Source: Gonatopus flavifemur (lineage: Eukaryota > Arthropoda > Insecta > Hymenoptera > Dryinidae). Taken from it: DNA of 64,000 nucleotides. Every line of letters starts with the position of its first letter. Within the stretch, counting starts at the first letter, position 1. Where the stretch lies: assembly GCA_018340375.1 (NCBI GenBank), contig JAFFJZ010000001.1:41718001-41782000 (forward strand), read 5' to 3'. The translations under genes and the position numbers were made by a program. Below are positions 33,362 through 46,478 of this stretch, piece after piece. The notes under the pieces are model-generated. The model was not told the origin of the DNA, searched no databases, and saw only the letters and a list, made by a program, of their open reading frames with translations.

Positions 33362-34485
33362 TGGAGATCGGTACTCAAAACTAGAGGCATGTCCTTATTT
33401 TAACTCATTCACAAGGTCAGGAGTAGTTATTATTTCGTTTCCCATACAAATCCATATAAATTTGTTCGCCAATTATTTGATGATAGCGTGCACAAAGTCA
33501 ACATTATTAATGATTTTATATTTCTCGACGAAAAGGTCTAATTACGATTTCCTTCACGTTATTTCTTTACACAGTATAGTGCTTGGAAAGTATTTTTCTT
33601 GAATCATTCTCAGTTCGTTTTATTTCTTTCTTGAACAATGTGTAACAAATCATTTGTATGTAACTTGTCATGCAGTACATATGTAGGTTTTCCTTTGACC
33701 ATGACGTGCATGACGAATGATTCGTCAAATGCGAAAACAGGTGTAAAGGAAAACGAAATGCCTGATTATAACAAACTTCACTCGGTTCAAGTGTAAACAA
33801 AACATCAGAAAATATCATCTGCGAATGTTGTTTGCAAGCGAATATTCTGCAGAAAGTTTCAATAGAAATGTAGTGCAAATAACAATATATATGTGACTAT
33901 CAAAAATAGAATCGTGAAAAGAGTATATGAGAAGTTATTTGTCAAATATATCACTTCTGAAAATAAGAATATTTCAATTATGAATGAATGGTTTTGAATA
34001 AATTTTGACGTATGGGACAGTGGTTCATCAATAAAATATTAATCGTACACTTTCATATTTTTCTTATCAATATTGAACAAAAATTTCTGGTGGAATTTTT
34101 AAGATGTGTGCGTCTGTGCGAAATATATACGAAATTTTGTGTGTTTTTACTACGGTAAATTTAATTAATTAAAACACGAAAATAAATTTTTTGCCTAAAT
34201 TAAATTTTTCAGCGGAATTTTCGCTGATAAAGCTAAAAATTTCGCTGCAGCAAAAATGCCTTTCTTCCTCACAGCTAATCAATTTTTTTCGTGAGTTCAC
34301 TGAATGTTCCAAGAATTTACTTTCAAAGATGCTATAACAAAGTGCTTGAGTTTGAGAGGTTTTTCCACTCGCAAATTCATTAACAAATTTTCCCAAACTT
34401 CACGGAAAAAAGGAAACAGAGAAATTTACCATGGAGGGTGATAACGCGTCACTTCGAGTCTTTGAATGGAAATTTTTGCAGCATA

Positions 34486-34943
34486 CCCTGAGAAAAAGGA
34501 TCTATTCAAATATTCGACAGCTAAGAAATTTACACGGAGAAAAAGGAATAGTGAGAATCACTAAGCGAATAGTAAAATATGGACAGACCAAACTGCGCAA
34601 TCAAAATAACCAAATGGCTCAATCGAAATTACGATACGCTTAGTTAAACCAACGATGCGTTCAGTTAGAATAACAATGCGATTGATTATGGTGACTAAAT
34701 GTTTGGTCCGTCCATATTTTACTATACCAGTTTTCTCCGTGTAGTCACTGTCAGTAAGAATTTAGTTGTGCCAGACAAATTTTATTGGTCACAACTAAAT
34801 TTTTTATTCCCATTGAATAAACCATTTCATTCATATTTCAGACAGCTAGACTTTTATTTACCCCAACTAGAGTCTAGCTAGCGTGAATAAAAATCTAGCT
34901 GTGGCAACTAACATTCAATTGTCCCAAGACCTTTCTCTCAGTG
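34486..34943. mobile_element. Middle member of the nest
   Basis: Begins CCCTGAGAAAAAGGATC after TA and ends CCTTTCTCTCAGTG before TA. AATTTAGTTGTGCCAGACAA and TAGCTGTGGCAACTAACATT text matches the stand-alone copy at 33131-33361. Interrupted by 34533-34741. Confidence 0.75.
34533..34741. mobile_element. Innermost (youngest) member of the nest
   Basis: TA at 34531-34532 and 34742-34743 borders an element starting CACGGAGAAAAAGGAATAGT and ending ACCAGTTTTCTCCGTG. The arms share TAAAATATGGACAGACCAAA with its complement near 34710. Both TA copies are intact. Confidence 0.8.
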
Positions 34944-35530
34944 TATATTGTCAAAGTTTCCATTAAAAGACTCGAAGCGACGCGTTATCACCCTAAATGG
35001 TAAATTTCTCCATCTTCTTTTTTCCGTGTCGAAGAATCAGGGGATTTCTCTAAAAAAAACTCAAAATTCTTTTGTGGAATTCTGTGATTACAGAATTCAG
35101 AAGAATAAAAGATTTTTCGTGTAAATTCTAATTCAGGAACTCTCAAATGTTCCACCTCGCTCCTCATAATCCAATCAAGAGCGGAAATTTCTCAACAGAT
35201 CTCTACATCTCATCACAATACGTATCTAAGGGAAGTCATAGTCTTCTCTATATTTTTCTGCTTGAAGAAGGTGGAATTCTTTTAAGGAAGACAGAGTTTT
35301 CTCCCCCAACCCCAAAGTTTCTTCACAAAACATCTCTGAAGAAAAATCTAGAGGATTTTTAACGTCCATGTGCCCGGAAGAAAATGAAATCTTCCATCAG
35401 GAATGTTTTAGAGAAAACTCGATGATCTTCCACAAAACTTTTCAATATTCTGAAATTCTGCGGAATTCTTCCTTGCCATTCGGGATTTGACAATTATGCA
35501 GAAAGAAATGTACAGAATTTTGTAAAGTTT

Positions 35531-36173
35531 CCCAATAAACACACACACGTTATTTCAACGTTGAAAGAACGTTAGACTGTCAAACGGACGTTAGTCGTTG
35601 ATTTCATAACGTTGATTTTTAATTGAAATTTGATAGGGAAATAGACGACCAGGAATCACGTTTTGATGACGTGTAATTTACATTAATATTCAAAAATAAC
35701 CATCAAACGACGTCCTCGAAAAACGTGTTTTGAACGGGTTTGAATCACGCATTTAAAATGTGTTTATAACACCTTGTGTTTGAACTTCAATTGAAGATAT
35801 ATTCTGCTGTAAATGTCGAACGAAACCGAACAATGGTTAAAATTTCAACAAATAGCAAGATAATAAATAGTGTGGCATACTTTCCAACTTCTGTCATACT
35901 CAGAAATACTATTGTCCTCGATATCGAATGAAAAGTTTTCAAAAAAAAATTTGTTGGAGTCAATTCACGTTTTAGAACCATCATTAGGCCACGTCAATAT
36001 TCGACGTCTTTTAAACGATGTTCAAACCGTTGATATGACGTTATTTTATGGTTGAAGAATACGTGATCTGCCGCGACATTTTTACGTTGAATTAACGCAA
36101 GAATATTACCAATTCAAAACGTGTGGTTATTGACTGTTTTTGACGTTTTTAAAACGTGCTTGTATTTACTGGG
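35531..36173. mobile_element. ACGT-rich element with CCCARTAAAYACA ends
   Basis: CCCAATAAACACACACACGTT at 35531 and the complement of CCCAGTAAATACAAGCACG at 36155-36173 form inverted ends. Interior is repetitive in AACGTTG, GACGTTTT and AAAACGTG words (e.g. GTTGAAAGAACGTTAGACTG). Non-autonomous; superfamily unknown. Confidence 0.6.
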
Positions 36174-37607
36174 TTTGCATAGAAAAGTATAATTACAGAT
36201 TTTGATGAATTGATTCAAAATAGGTTTTTTCTTTGCATTCTACGGATGATCACAGAGTAATCGTTGGACATTTGAGAAGTTCTTATGTTACTGGGGTGAT
36301 GAGATAAACAAGAAACAATAAATAAAAACTCCAACTCGACACGCAAAAAAAATTTCAAGTTTTACAAAGACAAAAAAGATAGTCCGTTCAACCACGTCGC
36401 GAGATTAAATATACTTCAATCAATCGTATCCTGGAACCAGCTACGTACATAATGAATTGAATTCTCGCATATATGAATTAAACACGTGGATATATTAATT
36501 CATCGTGCGCCTAGTTGATTCGATCGAACACGTTGTTGAAATGTAACTTTGATATTCAAATGATATCGAAAAATTTTGATTGAACTAGCTGGAATTTGTT
36601 GTATCGAATCACTATTGGGAATCGTTGAATTTATAGAGAATTTTATACACGCACAGTACCAAGCGATCGACGTTTGTTGATAGAAAAAATATGTCCAAAG
36701 TATATAGATTTTCATAAAATGTTATAGGAATTATATGAGAAGAATTCATTCTGCCAGAAATAAAAAATCTGTCCAAAAATGTGATGGAAAATTTGTTACG
36801 GTTACGGATAATATTTTAAAAATGAAGTACAATTTATGAATTTAGCATTTTGTACGTTGTTGCTAACGTTCTTTGATAGATCACATTATTCCGAATGTTA
36901 CATCAAGATGATAATTACGCAATTATTTCATCAAGACGCTATGGAAACTAATTGTTCATTGACTGAGAATAACGATTGTTTAGAATTTTGCACAAATACA
37001 TTCAATCAAGAATTTATTTTTCATGGCATAGTGGGTCACAAAAAGAGGTTCATAAATATAAAGATTATGCAAAATCCTGGCACAAAAAATTTGATGAAAT
37101 TTGTACACAATTTTCACACAAAATATATGAAAAATCTGTGAATTAATTTTTCAAAATAACATCACATATGAATTACATATAAATCCCCACATTATATGGG
37201 ATGTTTATACGGTTATATAAAAATTCACTTGGGGAGCGTACATGAAAGTGTTTTGATGCAATTATTCTTGCATGATGAAATCTAGAATTGTTGTTTTGAT
37301 TATTATTTGAGCGATCGTTGATTGTCGTCTCGTTTATCACAATTCATGCTAAGTCTCATCGAAGGGTTGTTAACTTTTGAATACGAGATGTTGTGGTCTT
37401 TCAACTCTGAAGAGATCAAGAACATTTCATGGTGCTTACACCGAAAGGAATTAGCGAGATAATATAAGGTGTATCATCATTTACGGACCGGGTGTATTCT
37501 TGAGACAGAAACTTTTTTGCCTTCTCAGAAGTTTTATTCGAGGCTAAGTTTTTGAGAAATTTAGAAACAAATCCAGACATCTCGAGAATGCTGCGACCAT
37601 CCATTTA

Positions 37608-37830
37608 TACGAAGAAAAGGAATTCGCTGTGACAGCAATTCATTTGCTATCACAAGAATCTTGTTAGCTACGACAACTATTTTCCTAGCTCTAGCAGTAA
37701 AAAAAAGTCGACTCCTCCAACAAAATTTTTTTGCCATCCTGTATGTAATATTGAAAATGTTAGTTAATCGTGCTGCGTTCTCATTAATCCAGTTAGCTGT
37801 AGGAGCGCATCTTTAGCTAGCTTACTTTCT
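37608..37830. mobile_element. Truncated AGCT-rich MITE
   Basis: GAAGAAAAGGAATTCGCTGTG followed by GACAGCAATTCATTTGC matches the left part of 54501-54857. The right end is lost where the next foldback (37835) begins. Confidence 0.5.
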
Positions 37831-37834
37831 AAAT

Positions 37835-37998
37835 ACGGAAGAGTGAAAATATCACTCCAGCGGAAAGATAGGTTCCCTTCTGGCTGCCTGAAGAGTGAAA
37901 TTCCACTCTTTTGGGGTTAGAATTCACTCTTCAGGCAGCCAGAAGGGAATCTAGCTCTTCATTCCACTGGAAATCTCACTCTTTTCAATTTAGAGAGT
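37835..37998. mobile_element. Foldback, family 'GGAAAGATAGGTTC'
   Basis: A palindrome of GGAAAGATAGGTTCCCTTCT / AGAAGGGAATCTAGCTCTTC with GGCTGCCTGAAGAGTGAA against TTCACTCTTCAGGCAGCC. Same family as 14340-14510, and the more symmetrical of the two. Confidence 0.7.
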
Positions 37999-38029
37999 AG
38001 CAAAAGAATTTGCTGTTTTTCTTCTTCTA

Positions 38030-39292
38030 CAGGGGAGAGTGGTCTGAATCGGACCATGTTTTAAGTGGGACCTCCTAATGTTTTTCGAAGACTCCCAAGT
38101 CAATCAGCATACCCGATTTATCCATGGATACATCATGTGGTACTGATCACTTGCCAGGAGGTTGAAGAATATCAATTTGTAATAAGTTCTTCTACAGACA
38201 ACGATTTGTTTTCAGCATTGTTGCGAAAAATTTTGTATCTTCAAAAGACCCGTTGAAACTGTGTTTTTTATCATCCATTCGGATGGAGTGATGAATATTT
38301 TTAGATCAGTGTTTACCACTCTGTCTGAGGATATATCCATTTTAGTGATTGAATTTTGTAAGTTTTGAGATGTACCATTCAAAACTCGAAGGGATGCTGT
38401 GTTCCAACTCGGACCACCAACAGTGGTTCCACCTTGGACCTCTATTTTGTCATATTTGTGAGAATGTCAAAACGCAAATGTGTTAATGTACAGGCACAGT
38501 GATTGACAATGCTCCAGCCATTAATATTATCAATTCACGAACATTAAAATTCCCTTTGAACGAATAATTGAATCGATTCAGGCATTCTCTCAAACTCCAC
38601 CATGTAAAAACCGCCACTTGACGAGGCCAGAACTCCATGATACGATGTGTGAGATAGCAATGGAATCCAAAGAAAGGAGTATGCGAGACCTTCGAAAAAT
38701 TGAAAAAGAGGCATGCAACGAGAACAGAAAAATGTACAGCTACCAGAAATTGACCGAGCACAAGCACAGGCGGACGATCGGCTCGTACCAGTGTTCCTGT
38801 TTTATATTATGAATCATCGGACTCAGAATAATTTTGCTCACCTTTTCTTCCCTTTTAAATGTCAGTTTTTTCACTATTTTAGAAATAACTTATATTATTT
38901 GTTGTACTGAGAAATGTAATCAAAATGTGCAATGCAATTTGATTTTCTTCGTCATAAATTGGTTATTTTGAGAATTATTGAAAACAAAACACACCGACAT
39001 ACTTTCGCAAGTTCGAAATTTGCAATGCAAAGTTAAGAAAATGGGTAGTCCGATTTGGAACAGGGGGTGATTCGAGTTGGAACCAATGTTTCCATTCAGA
39101 CTGTTTATCACCGTTTGTGATTTTCAGCCATAACTCAGAACTAATAAGGAATATCCCAAAAGTTTTTTTAGGGAAACGCTGGGGAATTGAAGAGTCTTTT
39201 CAACGGCACATAATACATGACGATCGGCCAACATTGCAGAGTTTGATGCAATGAAAAGAAAAGGTGGTCCGACTTAGGGCCACGCTCCCCTG
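38030..39292. mobile_element. pogo-like non-autonomous element, ends CAGGGGAG, TA-flanked
   Basis: Starts CAGGGGAGAGTGGTCTGAAT and ends CCACGCTCCCCTG, flanked by TA on both sides (38028-38029 and 39293-39294). A CAG…CTG tip with TA duplication is usual for pogo/Tigger elements. The 1263-bp interior contains repeated TCGGACCACC-type words (38070, 38410, 39265). Two frames of 63-64 codons (38065-38256 and 38618-38812) show no helix-turn-helix or DDE motif, so it is probably a deletion derivative. Confidence 0.6.
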
Positions 39293-39625
39293 TACAATAC
39301 CTCGACTTACTGCTTCAGCAAATGTTTTTTCCCTTGCAAAGATACGTCTTCTTTGGATACAGCGAGTCGCGTCGGTTGCAGCTTTTTTAAGATTTTTCTA
39401 TTTCACAATTTCTTATGTGCAAAGATTTGTAAATTTATATGTAAAATTTAGTGAATTATATACAAATTCTATTTAATTTTGAAAATTCTTTCACGTAGGT
39501 TGATTTGGAAAAAAGGGAGTTGCTTTAGAAGTATGAGTCAGATCAAATTTGATCAAAGAACATGTGAATACGATTCCCACATTCTTGAATTTCTCTTCCT
39601 GTAATTAATTTTACTATTGAACCGA

Positions 39626-39798
39626 CACAATGAGAGACAAAACTGTAGCTGAAAATGAGCCCGAGTACAATTTTTTTAGTCACCGTAGCTATATTTCCAC
39701 TACCACAGCGATCCCATAGCTATCTCAATGAAAAATATAGCTACTGTAACTATAAAAATGTACTTGCGTTCGTCTTGAGCTACAATTTTTTCTCAGTG
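39626..39798. mobile_element. MITE, 'CACAATGAGAGACAA' tip
   Basis: Starts CACAATGAGAGACAAAACTG and ends ACAATTTTTTCTCAGTG. The arms share TGTAGCT…GAGC and GTAGCTATATTTCC with ATATAGCTACTGTAAC. A decayed CACTGAGAGA tip. Confidence 0.6.
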
Positions 39799-40709
39799 CA
39801 TGTGTGATTGGTTCATTCTTTTGGAATTCAAGAACCTGTGGTAACCCTGATGAATGAGCTTTATACAACATGCCAGTTCAAAGTACGTGAAAATACATGT
39901 ACAATTATCTTCAGTTTAGAACTAACTTTCTCATAGGTAGGAACCCCCGTATAATCTGACAGTATTCAATTTGTGGGTGAGTGTATCAATTACCAGGCGT
40001 GATCCGATTATTACAATTGGATTTGTTGGCGAATACAAATGGATGAAAATCGTTGCTAATTGAAAATATCCTCCCAGGGTTCTGAATATTTTATGTTTAA
40101 CATGAAACATTCAGTAACGATTGCTTGCAATTGTTTTTAAAACTTTCAAATCGCAATGATTTAATATTTTTCTTCGACTCTCAAATCAACACGCAAGGAA
40201 TATTTTCTTTCAATAAAAATTTCCTGAAATTTAGAGAAGTTTATTGCTTTGGAAATTTATGCTGTATTGTTCTTATGCAAATTATCCTTGTTCTCAAATA
40301 AGAGGGAAGTGTAGATATTTCTCCCACTAAATCCCGAACTGTTCGCATTGTGGTTTGGAAAAAAAACTCTAATTGAATTTCAAATGTTGCACGGTTGAAT
40401 TTTTCCAAGCTCTGTCAGTCAAAACGCGAAGTTTTGAGGAGTGTACGGGGGCAACTTTTTCTTCTAATGAAGAAAATAATGTGTGAAGAAAACGGTGTGA
40501 AGAGTGGGTATGAATGAAGAGGCCTAAAAAAAGCGTTTTTTTTCTCTCAATGTTTTATTGTGCGAGAAATATAATTCAGCAGAACAGTGTTGCTCTTTTC
40601 CAACAACGTTTATTTTTTAGAAAGCATACAGTTTTTCATTGGGTTGGCAGAATTTGGTATATTTATGTTTCTTAGAAACTGATAACTAAAAATAATTACA
40701 CGAAGTTTA

Positions 40710-40950
40710 CACTGTTAAAGAAAACTAACACCGAATTGATGGACTTATATGTATACACACCGGGATTGTGTGATGATTATACTCCGATTGGTGTTAATTT
40801 CTAAAATATAACACAAATCTGTGTAAAATCAACATAAATCGGAAATTCATACACACTAACACAGATTCACACACAGAGATTCTAACACAGAATTGATGGA
40901 CACATATACACACCAGAAAGTGGTTACGGGAGGTAAAATCTCTAACAGTG
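40710..40950. mobile_element. MITE, 'CACTGTTAAAGAAAACTAACAC'
   Basis: TA-flanked on both sides. Starts CACTGTTAAAGAAAACTAAC and ends GTAAAATCTCTAACAGTG. ACACCGAATTGATGGAC occurs twice (about 40731 and 40888), so the interior has a direct as well as inverted repeat. Confidence 0.65.
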
Positions 40951-41286
40951 TAATAAATCGGAGATTTGTATGTTTAGTTGAGAAATTGTCAATAAAAATT
41001 TATTTTATTCATGACTTGGCAAACCTACAAATCGGAATTCAATCATAAATCATGCTTTTGTAGCTTTTTTTTACTTAAATTCCAATTTTCAGTTAAATTT
41101 TGTTCAAGGTTCTACCATTTTTCTTACAAATTGAATTTATTGGAAATAATTCGATTGAAAACTACATACAATTTAAAACTCATGATTCGAAATGGTATTT
41201 GAACAGTTTACCTTAACTTGGAGCCAATCCCTCCGCCCATGGATCTAAACGTAGCATTTGGTCTCACTCCTCTTTCCCTCCTAAGA

Positions 41287-41527
41287 TGATACCAGCAACC
41301 CCTGAAGATGCAACTAGAACCCATTGGTTAGAAAAAGACACAACCAAAACTATTTCAATAAATTATTCGAAATGAAGCAATGAAATCAAAATATCCCCTC
41401 GTACATGCCTTTTTCAATCAATAAAGGTAGTCTGTATAAAGCGATATTTTGATTTCATTGCTTTACTCTCGAATAATTTGTTGGAAAAGATTTGGCTCGG
41501 GTTGCATCGTCAGGATTCGCAGGTATC
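41287..41527. mobile_element. Foldback, 'GATACCAGCAACCCCTGAAG' ends
   Basis: ATACCAGCAACCCCTGAAGA pairs with the approximate complement ending GATTCGCAGGTATC. The inner GAAATCAAAATATC pairs with GATATTTTGATTTC, and AATTATTCGA with TCGAATAATTTG. No TA or 8-bp duplication is obvious. Confidence 0.6.
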
Positions 41528-42420
41528 CCCTTGAAATAAATTTTCCCTCTAATGTTATTGGAATCGAAAATTTTCTTTGGAATTATAATTCATGTATGCA
41601 TATATAAAAATTTCACTCCGGAAAGACCTCGAAAAATATGTGATACATGAAGCTAGAACCAGCGGCCTAAAACTAGGTGCCTGATTGTTGTAATTTTGGA
41701 CTGGAGTTGATTCGAATATTTTCGATTTTGTTTCTCATCGCTAGCCTCTAGTCGTGAGTTCATATATAATACATATCAAAAACATATATTATTTTAATTT
41801 TCGAATGGCGACGAATAGATTTGATGATAGAACAACATTTTAGCATCTGTATACATGTATGTTTTGATAATAATCAATGCAAGATGCGGAGAACAGCTTA
41901 AAAGCAACGCCGGATTTGAGTCACGTACGACGGGACTTTAAATAAAGTTGTCGTTGTCGCGACAAAATAATCCTCGTGTTTTGCGTCACTCACCAAGTGT
42001 GATCGTCATTGTATATAATATAGAAACATAGAGTATATGTACATATACATGTATGTATACAAGCTTCATATACACTTCTCGTACTTCAACATATCATTTT
42101 ATAAACCCTTCGTTTGTTGCATATGATGTGTGTCTTGTGTGTCTTGATGGTAGTTTCCAACCATGCACTTGAATGATTCGAATAATATTGTAGAAAATTT
42201 TCAAAAAGCAGTTTTGAAATTTCAAACAAGTTAGCTCCTCGCCTATTGAGACGAATTTTGTATTTGAATACAAAAGTATTGGGACGTATATGTAAAAGAC
42301 ATGCACTTCACTCCTTTTCCCTGTAACAGAACATCGCTGATTGTTATCTTGGGTAGAAATCTTCCCAATAGAGAAGTGGGTCATTTTAGGGCCTGTCTAG
42401 GCCCAGACCACTCCAACTTA

Positions 42421-42862
42421 GGGGCCGTCCATAAACTACGTGGCCAATAAAGGGACAGGGAGGGGTGAGGTGGAATGCTACGCTGGGCTATTTTTTGGTT
42501 CTAAGCTACGTGGTTTTTTATTCATCTTGTACTTGGAAGAAAATCCCATAAAGCATCCAGAAAAATCATTCATTTGAATATAAACCGAATAGATATTTGA
42601 TTGGATCAAATAACATTCCACTTGATTCGTGTAAATTTTCTTGGAAATGAGAAAAATTTTATTCGAATGGAATAAATCTTCCATTTCAGTCAATTGAAGT
42701 TTTACATTAGGGTCATATTTTGAATAAAAATCCATTTGATTGGAATTAATTTAATTGAAAGTAAAAAACTACGTTCCGACGTAGGGAGAGGGGGCAGGTT
42801 CATGGGGGGAGGGAGGGTCAAAAAGTCGCAAAAACAGAGCTACGTAGTTCATGGACGGCCTC
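42421..42862. mobile_element. MITE, ends GGGGCCGTCCATAAACTACGT
   Basis: GGGGCCGTCCATAAACTACG at the left and CGTAGTTCATGGACGGCCTC at the right are inverted. The interior adjoins GC-richer purine runs (AGGGACAGGGAGGGGTGAGG; GGGGGAGGGAGGGTC) on both sides, with AT-rich sequence in the middle. Tips of this kind are common in insect genomes. No clean duplication is visible. Confidence 0.6.
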
Positions 42863-44321
42863 TTGGCCCCGAACGGGGACTTGAATGGGCCCATCTTAAT
42901 TCTTACCCAGGATATTTCATTCGAAACCATTTGTTTTCAAACACTCAATAATTTCGAATTATGTTTTCTTATTTAATTATGAATTCGTTTCGATGGACGT
43001 CTCAAACTTGAGCAATGTGAAATGACAACCAGTTTTCCTAGGATTTCAGCCAATAATTTTCTTTAACGCGATACGTAGCCTCTCTCTGTTCGATTCGTAT
43101 TCACTTTCCCAGTAATGAGATCTTGAGCTTTATATCATTGGAAAGATTTAACACGCCGTTGACGTTGGGAAATCAGCATCCATCGTATACAAAGATGGGA
43201 AACTTGGAACATATACCATTAGAGCGAGCAAAAACTCCGAAGTACGGTTAACTTAGAATAAAAGATCCGACTTTCAGGTAGTGCTATTCCTGTTGTAATT
43301 TCATTAAATATAAAGAGAAACAACCGCTCAATAATCGGATCTCTCTCCATAGTGGAGTCATATCCGAGCAATGCTCGGAACACAGTAGAAAGTAATGTGG
43401 CTGCATCTTTCTTCATAATTTGATTGAAATTCAATCTTTTCCATTGTTTGTCGGTATTCATAGTTTATTAAAGCAAAACTCACAAGTCCCCTAGAGTTCC
43501 CCCATCTCTAAGGTAACTCTATGACACTATTTCCACACTTGTCACATCATTGAATCTCTTTTCCCTTACATAGGCCTCCTCATACGCCTTGGGGATATAG
43601 TCTGCGAGTCTTCTGCACGATTTGAAAATTTTGATTCAAAAAACTAAATTTTGGTAGTACGTGAATGGAAAATCATAGGCATTTTATCCTAACGTTACTT
43701 CAGTTGACGGTGAAGGTTTTTTCTTTGTCTTCTCTCTTGCATTTCAGTTTCGCATTTTCAGTTTTCTCTTTCTTCAAAGTCTTCAGGTGTGTTTATCATC
43801 TTATTTGTAATAGATTTCTTCACAAGCGTATCAGTGAAAATAGTGTCTTCACGTTTTCGAATGCTTTGTCTATTCTCTAAACGTAGCCCAGCATCGAGAA
43901 AAGGCTTTAGCAATTCAGGAGTAGTAAACGAAGTAGGAGGCATTTCGAGATTAGACAATTGACCTCCACCTTCATGTGTAGGAAATGGTATTTCGTCAAG
44001 AATAGAAGGTGACTCACATAATCTTGAACGTGTGAAAGTAATGGGCCAGCATTCTGATTGATAGTTGACGAAGGAGCGTCATTTTACGAGTATAGGGTTT
44101 GTGCTTTCAGTCATATTATGAGATACTCTTGTGTTGGCAATCGATGGAATAGCATTGTTATTGGATCAGATGTTAACATTTAAAATGAATCCGCTTGAGA
44201 TTGTTCTAATTTGTAATAATATTTTTTTGAAAAACTTCTATTCTTCACATGAAAGATGTATTATTTCACGATCTTTTGACAACCGTTCTCAGTTTCTTCC
44301 TTTTATTCTCTTTTCGTACTA

Positions 44322-44505
44322 CCCTGAGAAAAAACATTTTCGCAACGAAATACTCAATTAATTTGAACCAAGTTTAATTATTTTGTCAATTGGACTAGAC
44401 ACTCAATTGATTCAATGAAACTTTCTTCAAATCAATGAAGTGTTTCATTGCGATTATTCAACTGAATATTTCATTGTTCCCAAAAATTTTTTACCTCATT
44501 ATTTG
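44322..44505. mobile_element. Partial relative of 45192-45453
   Basis: CCCTGAGAAAAAACATTTTCG after TA, then AAATCAATGAAGTGTTTCATT and TTCAACTGAATATTTCATTG, parallels the element at 45192. The right tip (CCCAAAAATTTTTTACCTCA) is damaged. Confidence 0.55.
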
Positions 44506-45191
44506 CTCCCGACATCAGTCTGTGCAAACATTTTTTTATAGACTTTTGTTCCTTGAACAATTTTTTTTCAGCTCCTTTTGCGTCAATTTGGGGTTTCCCG
44601 CGAATTAACGTTTTGTAACCTCACTTCGTGGTGCTTGGTTTTTATTTCTATTGAGTTCTATCAAATTGTATCAAGCAACAAAGTTGGTTGTGTTATTCTT
44701 CAATTGGCTACAGTAACCGATCAGTTCATTGAGCTTCATTTAACCATGAATTTTTCTCAATACGTAGTCAACTCCGAAATCCACATCAATCGATTCCTCA
44801 TTCTCAATCATAATTAGATTTCTCCGTTACCAATCCTCAACCAACCCTCATTTGATATCATTTATCCGCGATAAAAATCCTGAAATTTTCACACTCAAGT
44901 CTCTTGACAGAATTAGATTCATAAACCAGTTTACGTTGAGTTGTTGTTATTGTTGTTGCTAGTTGCATTTTCATGTGAATTTTCAACTTTTTAATTTGAG
45001 TACTTCAAAGGTGCACGTGAGACTGTGTACATATAATACTGATACCTTATACAAGAAGTGCAGGGTGAATGGTGTGATGTAGGAGATGGTCATTCACCGG
45101 AGTATTATGTGCTTTCAGAAATGTAATCTCAAAAGTGAAACTCAAAGAAAGAAGGAATAGAACATTTCTCGTATCGACGCTATATCATAAA

Positions 45192-45453
45192 CACTGAGAG
45201 AAAAAATTTCCGGGAACAATGAAATATTTAGTTGAATAGTCGCCATAAAATTCTTGATTGATTTGAATAAACTTTCATTGACTCGATTAAATATTCATTC
45301 AATCGAACAAATATTTAATATACTATGAAATATTTCGTCAATTGAAACAGTTATTTAATTGAGTCAATGAAAGTTTATTCAAATCAATCGAGTATTTTAT
45401 GGCAACTATTCAACTAAATGTTTTATTGTTCCCGGAAATTTTTTCTCTCAGTG
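45192..45453. mobile_element. CACTGAGAGAAAAAATTTCCGGG MITE, long arms
   Basis: A palindrome with arms of about 100 bases: CACTGAGAGAAAAAATTTCC…AATAGTCGCCATAAAAT against ATTTTATGGCAACTATT…GGAAATTTTTTCTCTCAGTG. The middle AAACTTTCATTGACTCGATTAAAT pairs with 45345-45368. Relatives at 44322-44505 and, as a fragment, near 23705-23760. Confidence 0.75.
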
Positions 45454-46196
45454 AATTTATCGTGTTATGAAACAAAAGTATTTTTCTTGCTCATTTGTAC
45501 CATGATTAAGTAGGGCGAATTTCAAATGTATAAGAACTGTAGTTGCAGTTTCCCCCACTTATTCTCAGTGTCAACGAGTTATGCTCAATTTACTCTAGTT
45601 TTAACTACTTACACCGGATGCATCTAATTCAATTATTTTATTTGACGCTCCTACAATAGTCACGTACCATAAAAATATACTGTTTTCATCAATAAAAAGA
45701 CTTAATATGGTATTGTATTCAACTTACCAAGCTAGAGACATTATTTTCGAGATATTGAAGTATTTTTGAGAAATCTTACGCCAACGATTATGGCTAGAAC
45801 TCCAGTGACGGTGATTTTTTCTTAAAGAATTGCAGTTAAAGATACCCTTCAATTTTGAATTATTTTTATCATCAGGGATCAAGAAAAAAAGTAATATTCT
45901 ACCAATTATCATCATAGTTACTTGGAGATAAATAGTCTGAAATCCCCCCTCAAATCGAACATCCTTCAATAAATGATCATGATGGAAAACATGGTGATAG
46001 GAGTTTCTACTTTCGCTGAGTAAAAGGAGAAGGAAAACGTTTGAATGTTTTATGCATAAAACTCATATATTCATCAGCTTGTACTATGACATTGACCATT
46101 TGATTGGTGAGAATTTAATTCATTCTCGACGCATATATGCGTCATTACCAGTTGAGTGGTTAATCCCAAAAAAATGATGATTTTTACTGAAATCAT

Positions 46197-46475
46197 CACT
46201 GCTAGGAAAGTTATGAAGTTTTTTACATAAACAATTTATTAAACGGAATTCATAATAAAATATTGGATTCAATAATATAATTCCTAATGTTAAGAATTTC
46301 CTTCTTGATTACAATAACATACTTGTAAAATTTAGTAAATAATTATTACATTTCAGTAAGAAATTGTGAAATTTCATCGCTAATATGACATTTAAGAATC
46401 GGTATTAAATGTAACATAAAAATATGAGATTTCACAAAGAATTTCGTATAAAATTTAAGAACTTTCCTAACAGTG
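46197..46475. mobile_element. MITE, family 'CACTGTTAGAAAA'
   Basis: Starts CACTGCTAGGAAAGTTATGA and ends AAGAACTTTCCTAACAGTG. It shares AGTTTTTTACATAAACAATTT with 27541-27771 and 55655-55922. The next MITE begins three bases further on. Confidence 0.7.
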
Positions 46476-46478
46476 ATA

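Larger units (their letters stand above)
34401..35028. mobile_element. Outer member of a three-level nest, 'CACGGAAAAAAGG'
   Basis: The ends CACGGAAAAAAGGAAACAGA and CATCTTCTTTTTTCCGTG are inverted. The arms share GGTGATAACGCGTCACTTCG (left) and CGAAGCGACGCGTTATCACC (right). Its centre is interrupted by 34486-34943. Confidence 0.8.
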
